Shown here one piece after another: positions 36,718 to 48,572 of a DNA stretch of 64,000 bases. The DNA comes from Perca fluviatilis (lineage: Eukaryota; Chordata; Actinopteri; Perciformes; Percidae): NCBI RefSeq assembly GCF_010015445.1, contig NC_053120.1:5065614-5129613 (forward strand), in the 5' to 3' direction. The translations under genes and the position numbers were made by a program. The notes beneath the pieces were generated by a model. That model searched no databases. It was not told where the DNA came from and worked only from the letters and a program-made list of their open reading frames with translations. Each line of letters starts with the position of its first letter. Positions within the stretch are counted from its first letter, which is position 1.

Positions 36718-38015
36718 TTAAAGTGATGGTTCGGAGTAATTTTACCCTAGGGTCCTTTGCACCATGACCTCGAGCCAAACACCCCCCCAGAAGCTTTTTT
36801 CACCTGGGTCGAACATTGGGAGAGTTAGCTAGAGTAGCGTTATCAGCTGAATAGCTTAGTGCAGAGGCTAATGGATCCGAAGTGTCTCTTAACATTACCC
36901 CACTAATAATGCCCGAAATGATACCAAACGTCTACAGTAGTACAAATAGGTATGCTCTCATAACGATGTGTATTGTAGTAGTACACCGAAGAAGTTTATG
37001 TAAATAACACTTGCCTGCTGGCTTCTGCTCTCTGCTGCTGCTGCTGCTGTTACTATCGGGCAGTAAGAGTGCTTAGGGACATCTACAAATTACAACACCG
37101 AAAAGAGATGCAACAAAAATATTTATTAATTTAATGATTAAATAAGGTAATGTCTCCAAACTTACCTCAATTATTACTTGTCTCCTGCTAGTTATACTAC
37201 AGCACTTACTTTAAAAAAAAAAGTTAAATTAATAAATATTTTTGTTGCATCTCTTTTCGGTGTTGTAATTTGTAGACGGCCCTAAGCACTCGTCTCACAG
37301 CAGCAACAACAACAGCAGAGAGCAGAAGCCAGCAGGCAAGTGTTATTTACATAAACTTCTGGTGTACTTACAAACTTTACAATCCATCGTTTTATGAGTC
37401 CATCCATCGTCCAACCATCGTCAACCACTTATCCCGCGCACAGGGTCGTGGGGGGGCTGGAGCCAATCCCAGCATACGTCGGGCGAAAGGCAGGGTACAC
37501 CCCGGACAGGTCGCCAGTCCATCGCAGGGCCACACATAGACAAACAACCACTCACTCACACCTACGGACAATTTAGGGACACCAATAAACCTAGCCCGCA
37601 TGTCTTTGGTCGGCGGGAGGAAGCCGGAGTACCCGGAGAGAACCCACACAGACACGGGGAGAACATGCAAACTCCACACAGAAAGGCCGGGCCAACCGGG
37701 GTACGAACCCACAACCTTCTTGCTGTGAGGCGACAGTGCTAACCACCGCACCACCGTGTCCATTGTTTTATGAGTGCATAACCTATATATACTAGTGTAG
37801 ACCTTTGGTATCATTTCGGGCATTATTAGTGGGGTAATGTTAAGAGACACTTCGGATCCATTAGCCTCTGCGCTAAGCTATTCAGCGGCTAACGCTACTC
37901 TAGCTAACTCTCCCAATGTTAGACCCAGGTGAAAAAAGCTTCTGGGGGGGTGTTTGGCTCGAGGTCATGGTGCAAAGGACCCTAGGGTGAAATTACTCCG
38001 AACCATCACTTTAAC
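36718..38015. mobile_element. Long-palindrome (foldback) element interrupted by a retroelement fragment
   Basis: The left arm from TTAAAGTGATGGTTCGGAGT is mirrored almost completely by the right arm ending ACTCCGAACCATCACTTTAA; shared blocks include TTAACATTACCCCACTAATA and AAAAGAGATGCAACAAAAAT. The right arm is split by the insertion at about 37390-37765. Confidence 0.85.
37390..37765. mobile_element. RTE-like retroelement 3' fragment
   Basis: Carries ATCGCAGGGCCACACATAGA, GGAGGAAGCCGGAGTACCCG and GGGAGAACATGCAAACTCCA, a very common fish retroelement 3' segment that I associate with RTE/Expander-type LINEs; the family name is not certain. Confidence 0.65.
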
Positions 38016-38019
38016 TAAA

Positions 38020-38870
38020 TGCTACATTTCAAATGTTTAGAATCCATCACTTAATTCATTCATTACTATAGTACCATTGTTTTAGGAATAATCCATGACT
38101 TATTTTTAAATAAGCATTTTTGCAAAAATCTCACGTGCCACCTGCAGTACTCCAAAGTACCCCTAAGGGGTGCGCGTACCCCCATTTGAGAAACACTGTA
38201 TTAGAGAGTAGGAACCAATGACCCATAATGTCGTTTGCAGGATTTGTTGTTTTTTGCAGAAACTATTTCACATTCAAGTTATCTGCATGCATCTGCTTTT
38301 CTGTCTGCGTGTAGCTCTCATATGTGCAGAATGTGACGGCAGCATGTGTTCCTGAAGTCAGCCATATGCTCGTTTGTGTAGCTGTAATCTGCCGTCACTA
38401 CGTCTCATTGGACGGCCCGGCATGTGTGATCAGCAGCGTCTCACCACTTCGGCATTCCTCAGTGACAGCCGCAGGGCCACGGCTTCTGTAAATAGCCTCT
38501 GGATGGCTGCTGCTTCTCTGAGCTCTGCAGAGATGTTGGGACTCTCTGGGCTCAGGTGGAGCGCCAGCGCCTCCCCGTGGGCACAGGCCCGTTCATCTCA
38601 TTGGGGTTCAAAACTAGGATCATACCTGGGGGGGGGGGTTAAGAGCAGGCTTACTGCATGGAATTGGCTTTGGAGAGTGAGGCAGTAAACTCTTATTTTA
38701 ACAGGAGCGTTCTTAAGTGTGTGAAGTTTTAAAAGTTAGAATAAGTAAAGTATGTAAGTATTTTCTAATTCCTTTAGCTCTTTTCCTTTTTAAATTTAGT
38801 TTTGGACAGTTACAGGAGGCAAGAAGTCAACACGTCTAGCTAAAAAAGACATGGCTAACACTTTACTTGA
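38020..38870. other. Unassigned sequence
   Basis: 38374-38688 is open and GC-balanced but has no recognised domain or splice borders. Confidence 0.3.
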
Positions 38871-38874
38871 GGGC

Positions 38875-39260
38875 ATGCCCGGATTATCCATAAGGGCACT
38901 TGGGCCAGTGCCCAGGGGCACCAACCATTCACAACCAGTGGGGGGGGCGCACCACATGACACAAGTTTTAACAATATTTTCCGTAAACTGTTATATTATT
39001 CACTTGAAATTGTTGAAAGACCATAGGTTATTCATTTATGAACACTAATTTCACAATAATAATAATAAATTATAAATAAATCAATATTACATGACCACTA
39101 TCACTCCCCTCCCCAATCTGTCAGAGTTGAGTTGGTCCACATCCACAAGTACGTGCAAATGTATCATTTGGGGGATGGGGGGGTTAACAATTATCAAAAG
39201 TGGCCAGTTTATCCCCCCCACCTCAAATTTTGAGGTATAGTGCCCAGGGGCACCACATTG
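38875..39260. mobile_element. Possible DNA element bounded by GTGCCCAGGGGCACCA
   Basis: AGTGCCCAGGGGCACCAACC (38909) and AGTGCCCAGGGGCACCACAT (39240) are direct copies flanking AT-rich sequence. The element boundaries are uncertain. Confidence 0.4.
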
Positions 39261-39293
39261 TCTTAATACGGGTTACATGACACTGTCATGAAT

Positions 39294-39757
39294 AGGGTTG
39301 GGTACCGAAACGCGGCGCCAATAGGGCACCAGCTCCGACGTAAACGGTAGTAACAAGACCGAATAAGAATGAAAATTTCGGTGCCTCGTTTCGGTGCCTG
39401 ACTTTTTTTTCAGAAGCATCGCTGCACGGTTGCTCTTGGGGGAATTACTGGAATTGTTGGGTCTTTGTAAATTATAGAGTGTGGTCTAGACCTACTCTAT
39501 CTGTAAAGTGTCTTGAGATAACTCTTGTTATTGATACTATAAATAAATTGAATTGAATTGCACGGGACGCAACGTGGATTAAACACAATGGGTAAAATGC
39601 TGACAGCTTACGTTATGTATATTTTTATAAGTTATTGTTATTACATTATTAATCAATCATTTAATTGTGACCATATGGCCTTAGCAATAACCAAGCCGTT
39701 CTTTAATGTCGCCAACTGTCGTTTTGTGCTCCTTTTTTTATATTTTATATTATACAT

Positions 39758-39805
<48 letters not shown>

Positions 39806-39893
39806 TTCAGGCACCGTTTAGGCACCGGCACCCTTTTAAAAGTATCGTTTTAGCACCGGTATCGGAAAAAACCCCAAACGATACCCAACCTTA
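39294..39893. mobile_element. Inverted-repeat DNA element (AGGGTTGGGTACCG ends) with nested retroelement tail
   Basis: Left AGGGTTGGGTACCGAAAC is mirrored by CGATACCCAACCTTA at the right. Inside are a retroelement tail (GTAAAGTGTCTTGAGATAAC to AATTGAATTGAATTG, about 39440-39560) and an (AT)n run at 39764-39802. Confidence 0.7.
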
Positions 39894-39899
39894 GTCATG

Positions 39900-41199
39900 A
39901 ACGTGTCATAAACATTATGAACAAGTCATACACGTTTATGACATAATGCTTCTGTCAGTAAGTGTCATTCGGTTTTTGTCATGACAAGTTATGGTTAGGG
40001 TTAGGGTTCATGTGTCATGACTGTGTCAAAATTAGTTCAAAAGTCAGCAGAGACTCTATTTCAGTGTGAAGTTAGAATCATTGTTAGGCTATAATTAAAT
40101 TAATTTAAATGCTGTGGATACAATTTCCAATCTAAAAAAATAAATAAAATATTCGACCCAATTTTAGCCGAGAGATGACGACCAAATCGAAGCTTTACCG
40201 AGTCATGAAACAAAAGGGACGATGTCGTCTCAGGAGAATGTCCTCCACCGAAAAACGCCCACATAAGGCGTTTGTTCCAGCAGCAATTTCGACCTATATT
40301 AGAGTTTATAGTGACGCAGCCCTCTAGTGGCCGTAGTAGTTATGACAGGAGCAAAGCAGGAAGTGATGTGATGAAGTATAATAGGGCTCAACAGTGACCG
40401 CCCACTTTTTTACTGCTCTGACTCCGGAAGTGTTTTTTCCCCATTCAATTGTTTCATTGACGTTTCGAAAATTTCTTATATAGAGAGTTTTAAGTCTGGA
40501 ACCGAGCCAACCAGCTACGAGATGAATAGTGAGCATAATACATTTTATTCGGCGCAAAATAAACTTTTTGAAAACGGCAAAAAAGGCAAAAGGTATAAGA
40601 CCGTGTACAGAACCTATCATAGACTTCAATGGTAGAAGCTCGCTCCAGCCATTTGTGGGTTCGGTAAACATTTCTATGGTAACAGCGAGTTGGACCAATC
40701 AGAGACGTAGGATTGTGGGTAGTGTAGTTTTTCTCCATAATATTGCGGATAAAACATGTTTTTCTTAAAGCAAGGTTGATTACATACAGACTTCTAGCTT
40801 CTACAGGAGCAGAAACTTTCATTTCACAACCACGTAGCTCGGGGTCAGTCTACCTCGGATGGTTTAGACTCTAAACCATCCGAGGCAGACCGAACGTTAG
40901 AGGTTAATGTTAGATGTCTAAACTTTAGACATTATGACTGATATTCTAAATCCTTTATGGATTTTTACTTCCGGAGTCGGCTGTGGGCCGGACTGCTGAG
41001 GACTACAGCGACATGTATCAAATAAACACAGGACTTTGACCCAGGAGACCCGGGTTCGTGAAATGTTTTCTGAAAATAAAAGTTGACTGTGAGATTTTTT
41101 ATACAAACTACGTCCAACACATTCTCACTCCCATCGCATAAAATACAGACACTTGGTCAGGTGCCTTTGGCGTTGTTGTTGACGTCAGGTATGAACTCG
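39900..41199. other. Repeat-derived sequence
   Basis: Contains inverted ACTCCGGAAGT/ACTTCCGGAGT ends (40421 and 40968), suggesting a 550-bp DNA element, plus a GTTAGGGTTAGGG motif near 39995. No exon recognised. Confidence 0.4.
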
Positions 41200-41660
41200 C
41201 TGGGTCGGGACTATTGGCGTCACTTTTGACGCAGTTAGGTTAAGGAAAAGATAATAAAAAAGGTACGTATAAAAGGTACGTTTCTGTGACACGCAGGACA
41301 AGAACGGGACAGTCGGGGTTAGGAAAAGTGACACACGGAACACAAAAATTACAATATAATGTTGAAAAACGTAGGAAACAAATGTCAAAAACATCAGGAA
41401 AAGTGATGGGAAAAAGTGATTAAAAAAAACTTCAAAAAAGCACATAAAAATATTGATAGAGTCTTCAAAAAAAAAATTACAAAAGTGTCGAAAATGACAA
41501 CCAAAACGTTGGATTTTTTTTTAACTTTTTGGCTAAAATTTCACGCGCTGCGTAGCTGCTGCTCTGCCCGGTGCGTTCTACACAGACGATGAAGGGTGGT
41601 TTTTGCGTCGTATCTGGCGCTGACAGCCACTTATTTTACGAGTTCGGAGTGAGAACGGAT
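41200..41660. repeat. Interspersed repeat related to the source of the 29-bp minisatellite
   Basis: Shares GTCACTTTTGACGCAGTTAG, AAGAACGGGACAGTCGGGGT and TTTACGAGTTCG with 4020-4820, but without expansion. It is interrupted by AAAAxGTCAAAA-type sequence. Confidence 0.65.
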
Positions 41661-42292
41661 TGGAATTCTCCCTCCCGTCTCTCCTCGACCATACAAACTT
41701 TTTCCATCATGTTCAGAGGAAGGTGATGAAAAGTAGAAAGAGCATTCTTCCCCCCTTTAGTCTTTTTGTTCTCTATCACTGGACGTCTTCTAACTCTATA
41801 TTAGCGTTGCGTCCAGCAGCTGTCAGTCACACTGAAGCGTCTCCTAAGCCAGTGAGAGGAAACTGCTCACCAGTTGTCCTCTATAGGCCTCACTCTCATC
41901 GTATTATTAGACCCTCTGTGTGTATGGAGGCTTCTGTTGATGGAGCTGAAGGCTGTAACACTTTACTTACACCTATTGGTATCCTTTATTAGAAGATCTT
42001 TAACAAAAGTCCACGGGTACTTCTTTTTATTAAGGGTATTTTCAAGTCTTTCTTTATGTTTAGTCATATCTACAGCTATCCTGTCATTGGCGGAAGACGT
42101 AGACGGTATGCAAAACAGCTGTGCAGCTCCCAAACATTCACTCCCCACAAGGTTTTTTTGCAAGCTAACACCGCACTTCATCTCCCTTTACTTTTGGTAG
42201 AGGCTGTGTGTTAGGCAAATGTAACAACAGGTTATTACAGCAAGTGAACAAATGACCAACGCTGTCATTTCTGTCTCTTTTGATCTCAAGTC
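41661..42292. other. Unassigned sequence
   Basis: Open frames here show no recognisable domain. No feature supported. Confidence 0.3.
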
Positions 42293-42301
42293 GACCATCT
42301 T

Positions 42302-42747
42302 TAGTCTGACAAGCCAGACCCACATCCAGATGTTGGGTCTGGGTCACCATTGACAGGGCTCAATGCGAGAGGTGGGATAAACGGCTGTCTTTCAAATTCC
42401 CTCTGCACACAACAGGATAGCGCTACAACCAATCAGTGCAACGAAGAAGGTAGCGAAGCTAGTTGATAGATGAAACTTTTGCTGTATCTGGTCGGCAAAA
42501 CTCCGAACACATCTTCCTTTTTTAAGAAGGATTTCAGTGCCGTACATTTCTCAAAGCTGAACTCCAAGTCTTCCAGAAGACCGCTGCTCACCAGCAGCAG
42601 CATCCATAAGCCCTGCCCACCGACAATGTGATTGGCCTGACCAGAGTTTGGTTTTTCCAGCTCAACGGAGTCAACGGAGACTACCTAGACCCCCCTGGCT
42701 GCAAATTAAATTTGCTGCCGCTAGGGTGCGTCTAGATTTCTAGGCTA
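42302..42747. mobile_element. Non-autonomous DNA transposon with 9-bp target duplication
   Basis: Starts TAGTCTGACAAGCCAGACCC and ends ATTTCTAGGCTA. Perfect GACCATCTT copies flank it at 42293-42301 and 42748-42756. The left end resembles the TAGTCT family at 3504. Confidence 0.75.
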
Positions 42748-42866
42748 GACCATCTTAGTTAAAGGTCAAATTGAAGAAAAAACACGTTCACAAATCTCCA
42801 ACACATTCACAAGTCTGTATGTTAAGAGGCTTCCACAGCAGCTCAGCACTTGTGCCTGTTATCAAC

Positions 42867-42868
42867 AC

Positions 42869-42905
<37 letters not shown>

Positions 42906-43244
42906 CACACACACACACACGTTTGTTTCACTATCTTTGTGGGGACCAGTCATTGACATAATGCATTCCTAGCCCCTTACCCTAACATTAACCATCACAA
43001 CTAAATGCCTAACCTTAACCCTTACCCTAACCTTAACCATCACAACTAAATGTCTAACCTTAACCCTTACCCTCACCATAACCATAACCTAATTCTAGTC
43101 CTAATCCTAAAACCAAGTCTTAACCCTCAAACAGCCCTTTAAACTTGTGGGGTCCAGCATTTTGGCCCCACAAAGCTGCCCGGACCCCACAAGTATACTG
43201 GACTCACGGTTTTTGGACCCCACGAATATAGTTAAACAATAACA

Positions 43245-43296
<52 letters not shown>
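42867..43296 (-). repeat. GTGGGGTCC interspersed repeat flanked by CA microsatellites (reverse orientation)
   Basis: CA runs at 42867-42920 and 43246-43296 bracket the inverted copy (GTGGGGACCAGTCATTGACA ... ACCCCACGAATATAGTTA), with CCTAACCTTAACC tracts. Confidence 0.85.
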
Positions 43297-43299
<3 letters not shown>

Positions 43300-43625
43300 T
43301 CACACTCTCCTGGTTCACATTCTTGGCATGACTTTGTCGTGGTAAAAAAGGAAACATCCTCCCCCCCCGCCTCCCATAATCCCCTCCTGCCTGCCTGTGT
43401 GCCATCCCCGACACTCCTGTAACAGATCCAAACTGAGAGGGGCTCACGTCTCCTTCACGTTTTGTCCCCGACTCTGTTCTCGTCCCAGCGTGTTGACGTT
43501 TGACAGGAGAGAGCAGATCTGAGTTCTGTATCATCCCGGACAGTTTGGTTTTTCAGTCGGGAGCTGCTGTTTCCCCTTCAGCCCTGTCTTTCCACATAAT
43601 ATGCACGTCTAAATGGGGGGCTGCG
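43300..43625 (+). promoter_or_regulatory. 5' flank and possible leader of the CM1 isoform
   Basis: A non-repetitive block between the CA repeat and the first ATG, with C-rich runs (43359-43389) and no clear TATA box. It may hold either the promoter and 5' UTR or the end of an upstream intron, since a good acceptor ends at 43581. Which is true cannot be told from sequence alone. Confidence 0.35.
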
Positions 43626-43808
43626 ATGCCCCCTACGAAGGAGCTGACTGTCCCCATGACTAACTCTGGTTTCCGCGGTTGCCGCACTATCTCGCAGCAC
43701 CTGAACGACCTGAAGAAGGAGAACTTCAGCCTGAAGCTCCGGATCTACTTCCTGGAGGAGAAGATCCAGCAGAAGTTCGAGGAGAGCGGCGATGACGTGC
43801 ACAAGAGG
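43626..43808 (+). CDS. pde4dip: Myomegalin (PDE4DIP) CM1 isoform, coding exon 1
   Basis: This exon encodes the N-terminal CM1 (Cnn_1N) motif of myomegalin, a centrosomal and Golgi coiled-coil scaffold. In this family CM1 binds and activates gamma-tubulin ring complexes. The visible core runs from HLNDLKKENFSLKLRIYFLE through EEKIQQKFEE, nearly identical to the vertebrate CM1 consensus shared with CDK5RAP2. I start at ATG 43626 (G at -3). An in-frame ATG at 43656 gives MTNSGFRG..., closer in length to the human short start, and is a real alternative. The exon ends AAGAGG|GTGAGT, a strong donor, in phase 0. A good acceptor (TTTCCCCTTCAG) ends at 43581, so the exon may begin at 43582 with 44 nt of 5' UTR supplied by an upstream exon. 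The residues favour pde4dip over cdk5rap2 (SQHLND before the core, and the ZAD-type exon downstream). Confidence 0.93.
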
Positions 43809-43949
43809 GTGAGTGAGAACTTCGATCTGGGAATGAACTGACTGATGATGATACAGGAGATGATCAAAATCCACTGTGTGTGCATGCACCTGATGCAGTT
43901 GTGTAGTATACCTGCTGTCTAACTTGTTGTTTCCACAGCTGCAGACAGA

Positions 43950-44352
43950 GGTGGAATAGGTACACATTTGAGCTACTTGCACATTACCTGAGTCTTTTCT
44001 TTTCATGCCACTTTCTACTTCTACTCTGCTAAAATTCAGAGAGAAATATTGTACTTTTTACTCCACTACATTCATCTGACAGCTTTAGTTACTAGTTACT
44101 TTACACGTTAAGATTTTTACAGTTCAGCTGAAACAAATAGCCGATTAAACACTTAGTTGATTGACAGAACAGTTTGGATCCAGTTCCTAAAATGGGGCGA
44201 TTTTTCTGCATCGAGTACATTTTCCTGATGATACCTACTCTGACTTAAGTTACATTTTCAATGCAGGACTTTTACTTGTGACAGAGTATTTTTACAGTGA
44301 GGTATTAGTACTTTCACTGAAGTAAAGGATCTGAATACTTCTTCCACCACTG
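43950..44352 (-). mobile_element. hAT-like MITE in intron 1
   Basis: GAGGTGGAATAGGTAC at the left and GAATACTTCTTCCACCACTG at the right. The interior AAGTAAAAGTxCTGCATTG motifs (reverse strand) match 30733-31015. Confidence 0.75.
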
Positions 44353-44489
44353 ACTGCAGGTTTGTGTTTGACAGTTATGAGTTCTGACAGCAGGTCTCAG
44401 GCTGCTCTGCAGCACTTCATGAAAACTGTCATATAGTTTCTGCCTGTGAGGCTGATTTAGAGAGATTATATTTTGTCTCAGTGCTGTCA

Positions 44490-45420
44490 GAGCATAGACT
44501 GTATAATATTAATGGACAGCGCATGTGTGACGTCACCCATTGGTTTGTGGAGATCCGCTATGGTTGCGGATGTGACGATTTTAGACAAGAGGGAGCCCTT
44601 ACACTCTACGTTACGTTACACACTTTCACTGGCAACCACATCTCATTCTGTGTTGCAGAAGACTTAAAACTAGCGATTGAGACCATAAACTCATTATGAA
44701 AATGTTTACTGAGGTAATAAATCAAGTGAGAAGTGGGTCACTTTCTCATAGACTTCTACAGAAACCTAACTCCTTTTGCAACCGCACGTTTCGCCCCCTG
44801 CTGGAATTCAGATAGAAAGCAGGTTTAAGGCACTTCCGCATTTGCAGCACTTCGCCGAACCGGATGCGTTGTCCATTAAAATGCGGAGTTTTTTTGTGAT
44901 TGTTGCAGGCAAAAATCCTTGATTATGAGGCACGTTTTCTTAAAAAATACGATGGAATATGCGGGACATTTATGCAATTTTATGCGATGAAATTGCGGGA
45001 ACTTGCAAAAACTGTGGTTTGATGAAAAAGAGAAAAAAAAGTGAATTACCCCCCTCCCCCCCCAACACCCTGCTTTTCGATGATGTTCACGTCGCGTAAT
45101 TACGTCTCTTCATAACGTTCCCATGGCAACAGGGGAAAATGGCTGCTCTTCTGTGAAGTAAACGCAACATTTTTCAACTTTCTGCTAAGATATATTATGG
45201 AACTTTTTTGCAACGAAAATGCGGGGATTATGAAATCATGCAAGCTCCGCATATTTTAGCACCCAAAGGAACCGAAAATGTGAACTCTTTGGTTTTGTCC
45301 ACAGAGCTGTGAAGCAGTATTTTTTATTTATCAAATTGTGAGAACTCCGAATCGAAAAATGCGATGAATAAACAGAATGAAAAGCATCTAGTTATAAGAA
45401 CATGTCTTCTCATTTTACAG
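44490..45420. other. Intron 1 repeat-derived sequence
   Basis: 44493-44815 carries the common fish repeat start AGCATAGACTGTATAATATT; the AT-rich DNA with GCGGAG/TTGCGGG motifs after it is unassigned. Not coding. Confidence 0.45.
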
Positions 45421-45424
45421 CTAA

Positions 45425-46442
45425 CTGGCTGAATGGGCTTTTCGAAATATCATTTCAGACGCGTGAAAGCCCAAATGTGATTTGTTCTGAGCGTGATCTC
45501 AGTGTGAGAGAAGCCTGTTTGCTGTGGACAGCGCTCAACAGTATTTTCTCGCAGAACAAAACATAATTGTGTTTGACATCAAACCTGGATGAAAAACACT
45601 AATCTACTTTTTTTTTTTAAGTGTTTTCTCAGTGAAAATGTGTAGAAACATAAAAGAAAGAGCTTTAAATGCGCTGTGTTACTGTTTTTGGACAGATGAA
45701 GGGCACAAACAGGCAGTGCGGTGTCTAGAGAGACACACACTGTCTGCTGGGAGGATGGTTGATTTATCTGCCCCTGCAGTAACTGTCCGACTTGTTTTTC
45801 AGTCGCTCTATAGACCCAGTGACCCACATTGTGTTAGCCTGAGAACCCTCCGGCCTGCTGTTTGCATGCATGCGTACACACAGTGCACTCCACTCATTCG
45901 GTTTCATCCGTGCCCTTTTCACGTAGGGTAGAAGCAGCAACACTTGTGTTGTGTTGTGTGACAGTCAGTAATCAGACCTGACGCACACGGACATGAAGTT
46001 CACTGCCCAAGCATTGAGCTGTAATTCCAGAAAAATAAATCCCCATCCCCGCAGGCAGATATACCTGCACGTGAGCGCGCTGACAGCCAGTTCAGTCCGG
46101 TTTGTTGCTGCGTTCAGAGCCAAAAAGTTAAAAGTGGAGGTGTTGCTGGGTGTAGGGGGGACATTACACTGCAGGGGGGATGGGGGGGCTTCAGTGGAGA
46201 CGGATACAGCAGGTGCTCATATCCCTTCCCCCTATTTATAGTCGTGCAGAGCTCCCTGAAATGCATGTCAACACTTGGGAAGCTCATTTTCTGTCTCTCT
46301 GCAGCACTGAGCAGAACTTCATCTGAAAGAAATGTGATGAATTATATGATTTATATAATTTCTACTTTTTATTGATCCCCAACGGGGAAATTACAATGTA
46401 CACTCTTTGTGTTTGTTAGAACACACTACACACAGGCCTGAA

Positions 46443-46501
<59 letters not shown>

Positions 46502-46933
46502 CTCAGGTCCTATGCATGCACAAATGGAGAGATGTCATAGTGAGGCGGCTGCGACTGCTGGACAAGAGCACCTTGGCAGTGCCCTCCGGTTCCCAACCCA
46601 ACTCCCTACAGACTGAGCTACTGCCACGCCACAAAAAAAATAAATCTGATAACACCGGAGATATGTTGGTTTTGGTGCTGCATGACATGAGAAAAGATAA
46701 CAATGGTTCTAGCGTTATTCTGCCAACAGCAGGCTGTTGTTGTTTAATCATCGCTCATGTGTAAAGTGTGTTTGTAGCCGCAACGTGGGACCAGAAGCAT
46801 GAAACATGAGCCAGCAAATCAGAAAGAAGTTTTTTTTCTGTGGGCTTGGTAGGACAGGGTATCGCTCAAAAATCTTCAATGCTCTTCCTATGTGCAGATT
46901 GTGATTGTTCTGTTTGATGAATCTCTTTACCAG
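45425..46933. other. Intron 1 of myomegalin, remainder
   Basis: Contains a Rex-like tail in reverse (TTGATCCCCAACGGGGAAATT at 46372) and a CA run (46443-46499). No additional exon seen. Confidence 0.5.
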
Positions 46934-47010
46934 AACATCGAGCTGAAGGTTGAAGTGGAGAGTCTGAAAAAGGAACTCGAGGAGAAAGAGCAGCTTCTGG
47001 ACAAAGCTCT
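46934..47010 (+). CDS. pde4dip: Myomegalin CM1 isoform, coding exon 2
   Basis: A 77-nt exon with acceptor TTTACCAG ending at 46933 and donor CT|GTGAGT at 47011. It enters in phase 0 and leaves with two bases (CT) of a split codon. It reads NIELKVEVESLKKELEEKEQ followed by LLDKA, the conserved continuation of CM1 into coiled coil (ELKVEVESLK is shared with CDK5RAP2 and human myomegalin). The 3.1-kb intron before it holds an hAT-like element and a CA repeat. No frame disruption is visible. Confidence 0.92.
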
Positions 47011-47219
47011 GTGAGTATTTCACTTCTTCCAGCATGCATAACCAATCATGTTTCACACAGCGACCATGAGCCCATCAGTTTGAGAGTCCTCCGGGCCACC
47101 AAAAATGTGTCCAACCAATCGCTCAGCGGCAGTATATTACATCCCTGGGTCAGTCTGAGTCTGCTTGTGCTGCACAGATTTGTTCAAAACGCCTTCAGGG
47201 AAAGCTGACAGAGAACTAC

Positions 47220-48110
47220 ACTCTAAGAAATGTCTGTGTTAACAGTTGTATGACTGTATATTTTAACAAAAGTTGTCCATAGAACAGTGGTGTTTCCCAG
47301 TTGTGTTTCTGTTTATTTGCATTTTGAATTGTGATATGGCACCAAGCGTCATTGTGTCAAAAAAGCCTTAAGAGCACTGGGAAAGCGCAAAAAAAAACTT
47401 TAAAAAGCCTCAAAAGGGTAAAAAAAAAAAGCTTTCAATTAATTAAAGAACTTTATTAAATGTTTTTATAGAATTACTAAGTGAGCAGCTTTGTCTGAGA
47501 CAATTTTAAATAACAGAAAATGTTCTGTATTTTAACTGTAGCTACACACAAAATTCCTGTTTTTTTAAATTACGGGACAAAGTCCGGGTAGTGAGCTGTC
47601 AGAACTTTTTTTTCTGTTATTTTACGGATTTATTTTCTTAGAGTGTACAAAAACACTGTTTTCATCACCAGTTTGAATATTTCCCATGAGTCCTTGGGTA
47701 CGTCACAGCCCGGGCGCCCTCGGGACCCGGCCTGGGCCTGTACACTCAGCTATCTATCACAACACACACTAGGCCCTGAGGAATGCCATGTACGGGACTC
47801 ACTGAAATACTTTTGAAGAGGATGAAGTGGCTCTGTGTTCTGGGGCGGAGGACGAAGAGGTGGAGGGTGGATGGGCGAAGGACCCGCTGAGGGGGGGGAG
47901 GGGGGGAGGAGTAGAGTAGAGTAGAGAGAGAGAGAGTTTGGGAGAGTAAAGGGCAGAGGTGTCTTTTGGTTTGTTGTGTTGCTGAGTCAGGAACTATTTG
48001 AGCTCCGGCACCTGTCTGTGAGACAGCTGTCTGCCTCTTATCGCTTCCTTTAACCCGTCTGTGGACTCACTCGTCAAACGGTGTGACGATATGGCGTCTG
48101 CAAAACACAA
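47220..48110. other. Intron 2 unassigned sequence
   Basis: Includes a G-rich/GA-rich patch at 47890-47945 and AAAAAGCCT-type motifs. No exon recognised. Confidence 0.4.
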
Positions 48111-48117
48111 AATATGT

Positions 48118-48560
48118 CCAGTAGCAAAGTGTACGAACGTTTGCAGCCAATGTTTTCCATGCATCGTTATTCCAACAGTGTTTGAGTGAACGAGAGTTTA
48201 GTTAAAGGGTCAGTTCACAAAGATCCTAATCCTGCATATGGTTTAGGTTTGTCCAGGTTTGGAGATATCAGACTTCACTATTAGACATTGCTGTCAACTG
48301 TTCCCATAGGAACTATTTCTCCGGTAGAAAGTAGTCCCAATGAAGCGCACGACCGTTTGCAGCCAATGTTTTCCATGCACCGTTATTCCAACAGTGTTTG
48401 AGTGAACGAGAGTTTAGTTAAAGGGTCAGTTCACAAAAATCCTAATCCTAAGCAATGCATATAGTTTAGGTTTCTCCAGGTTTTGAGATATCAGACTTTA
48501 CTGTTAGACATCGCTGTCAGCTGTTTCCATAGGAACTATTTCTCCGGTAGAAAGTAGTCC
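48118..48560. repeat. Tandem duplication of about 225 bp in intron 2
   Basis: Two near-identical copies sharing CGTTTGCAGCCAATGTTTTC, AGTTTAGTTAAAGGGTCAGT and TTTCTCCGGTAGAAAGTAGT. Confidence 0.9.
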
Positions 48561-48572
48561 CAATGAAAACTG

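Noticed and set aside
43500..43625. Extending the CM1 protein upstream to the first open codon
   Set aside because: The open frame crosses a strong acceptor at 43581 and has no family resemblance before ATG 43626; the longer start is not supported.
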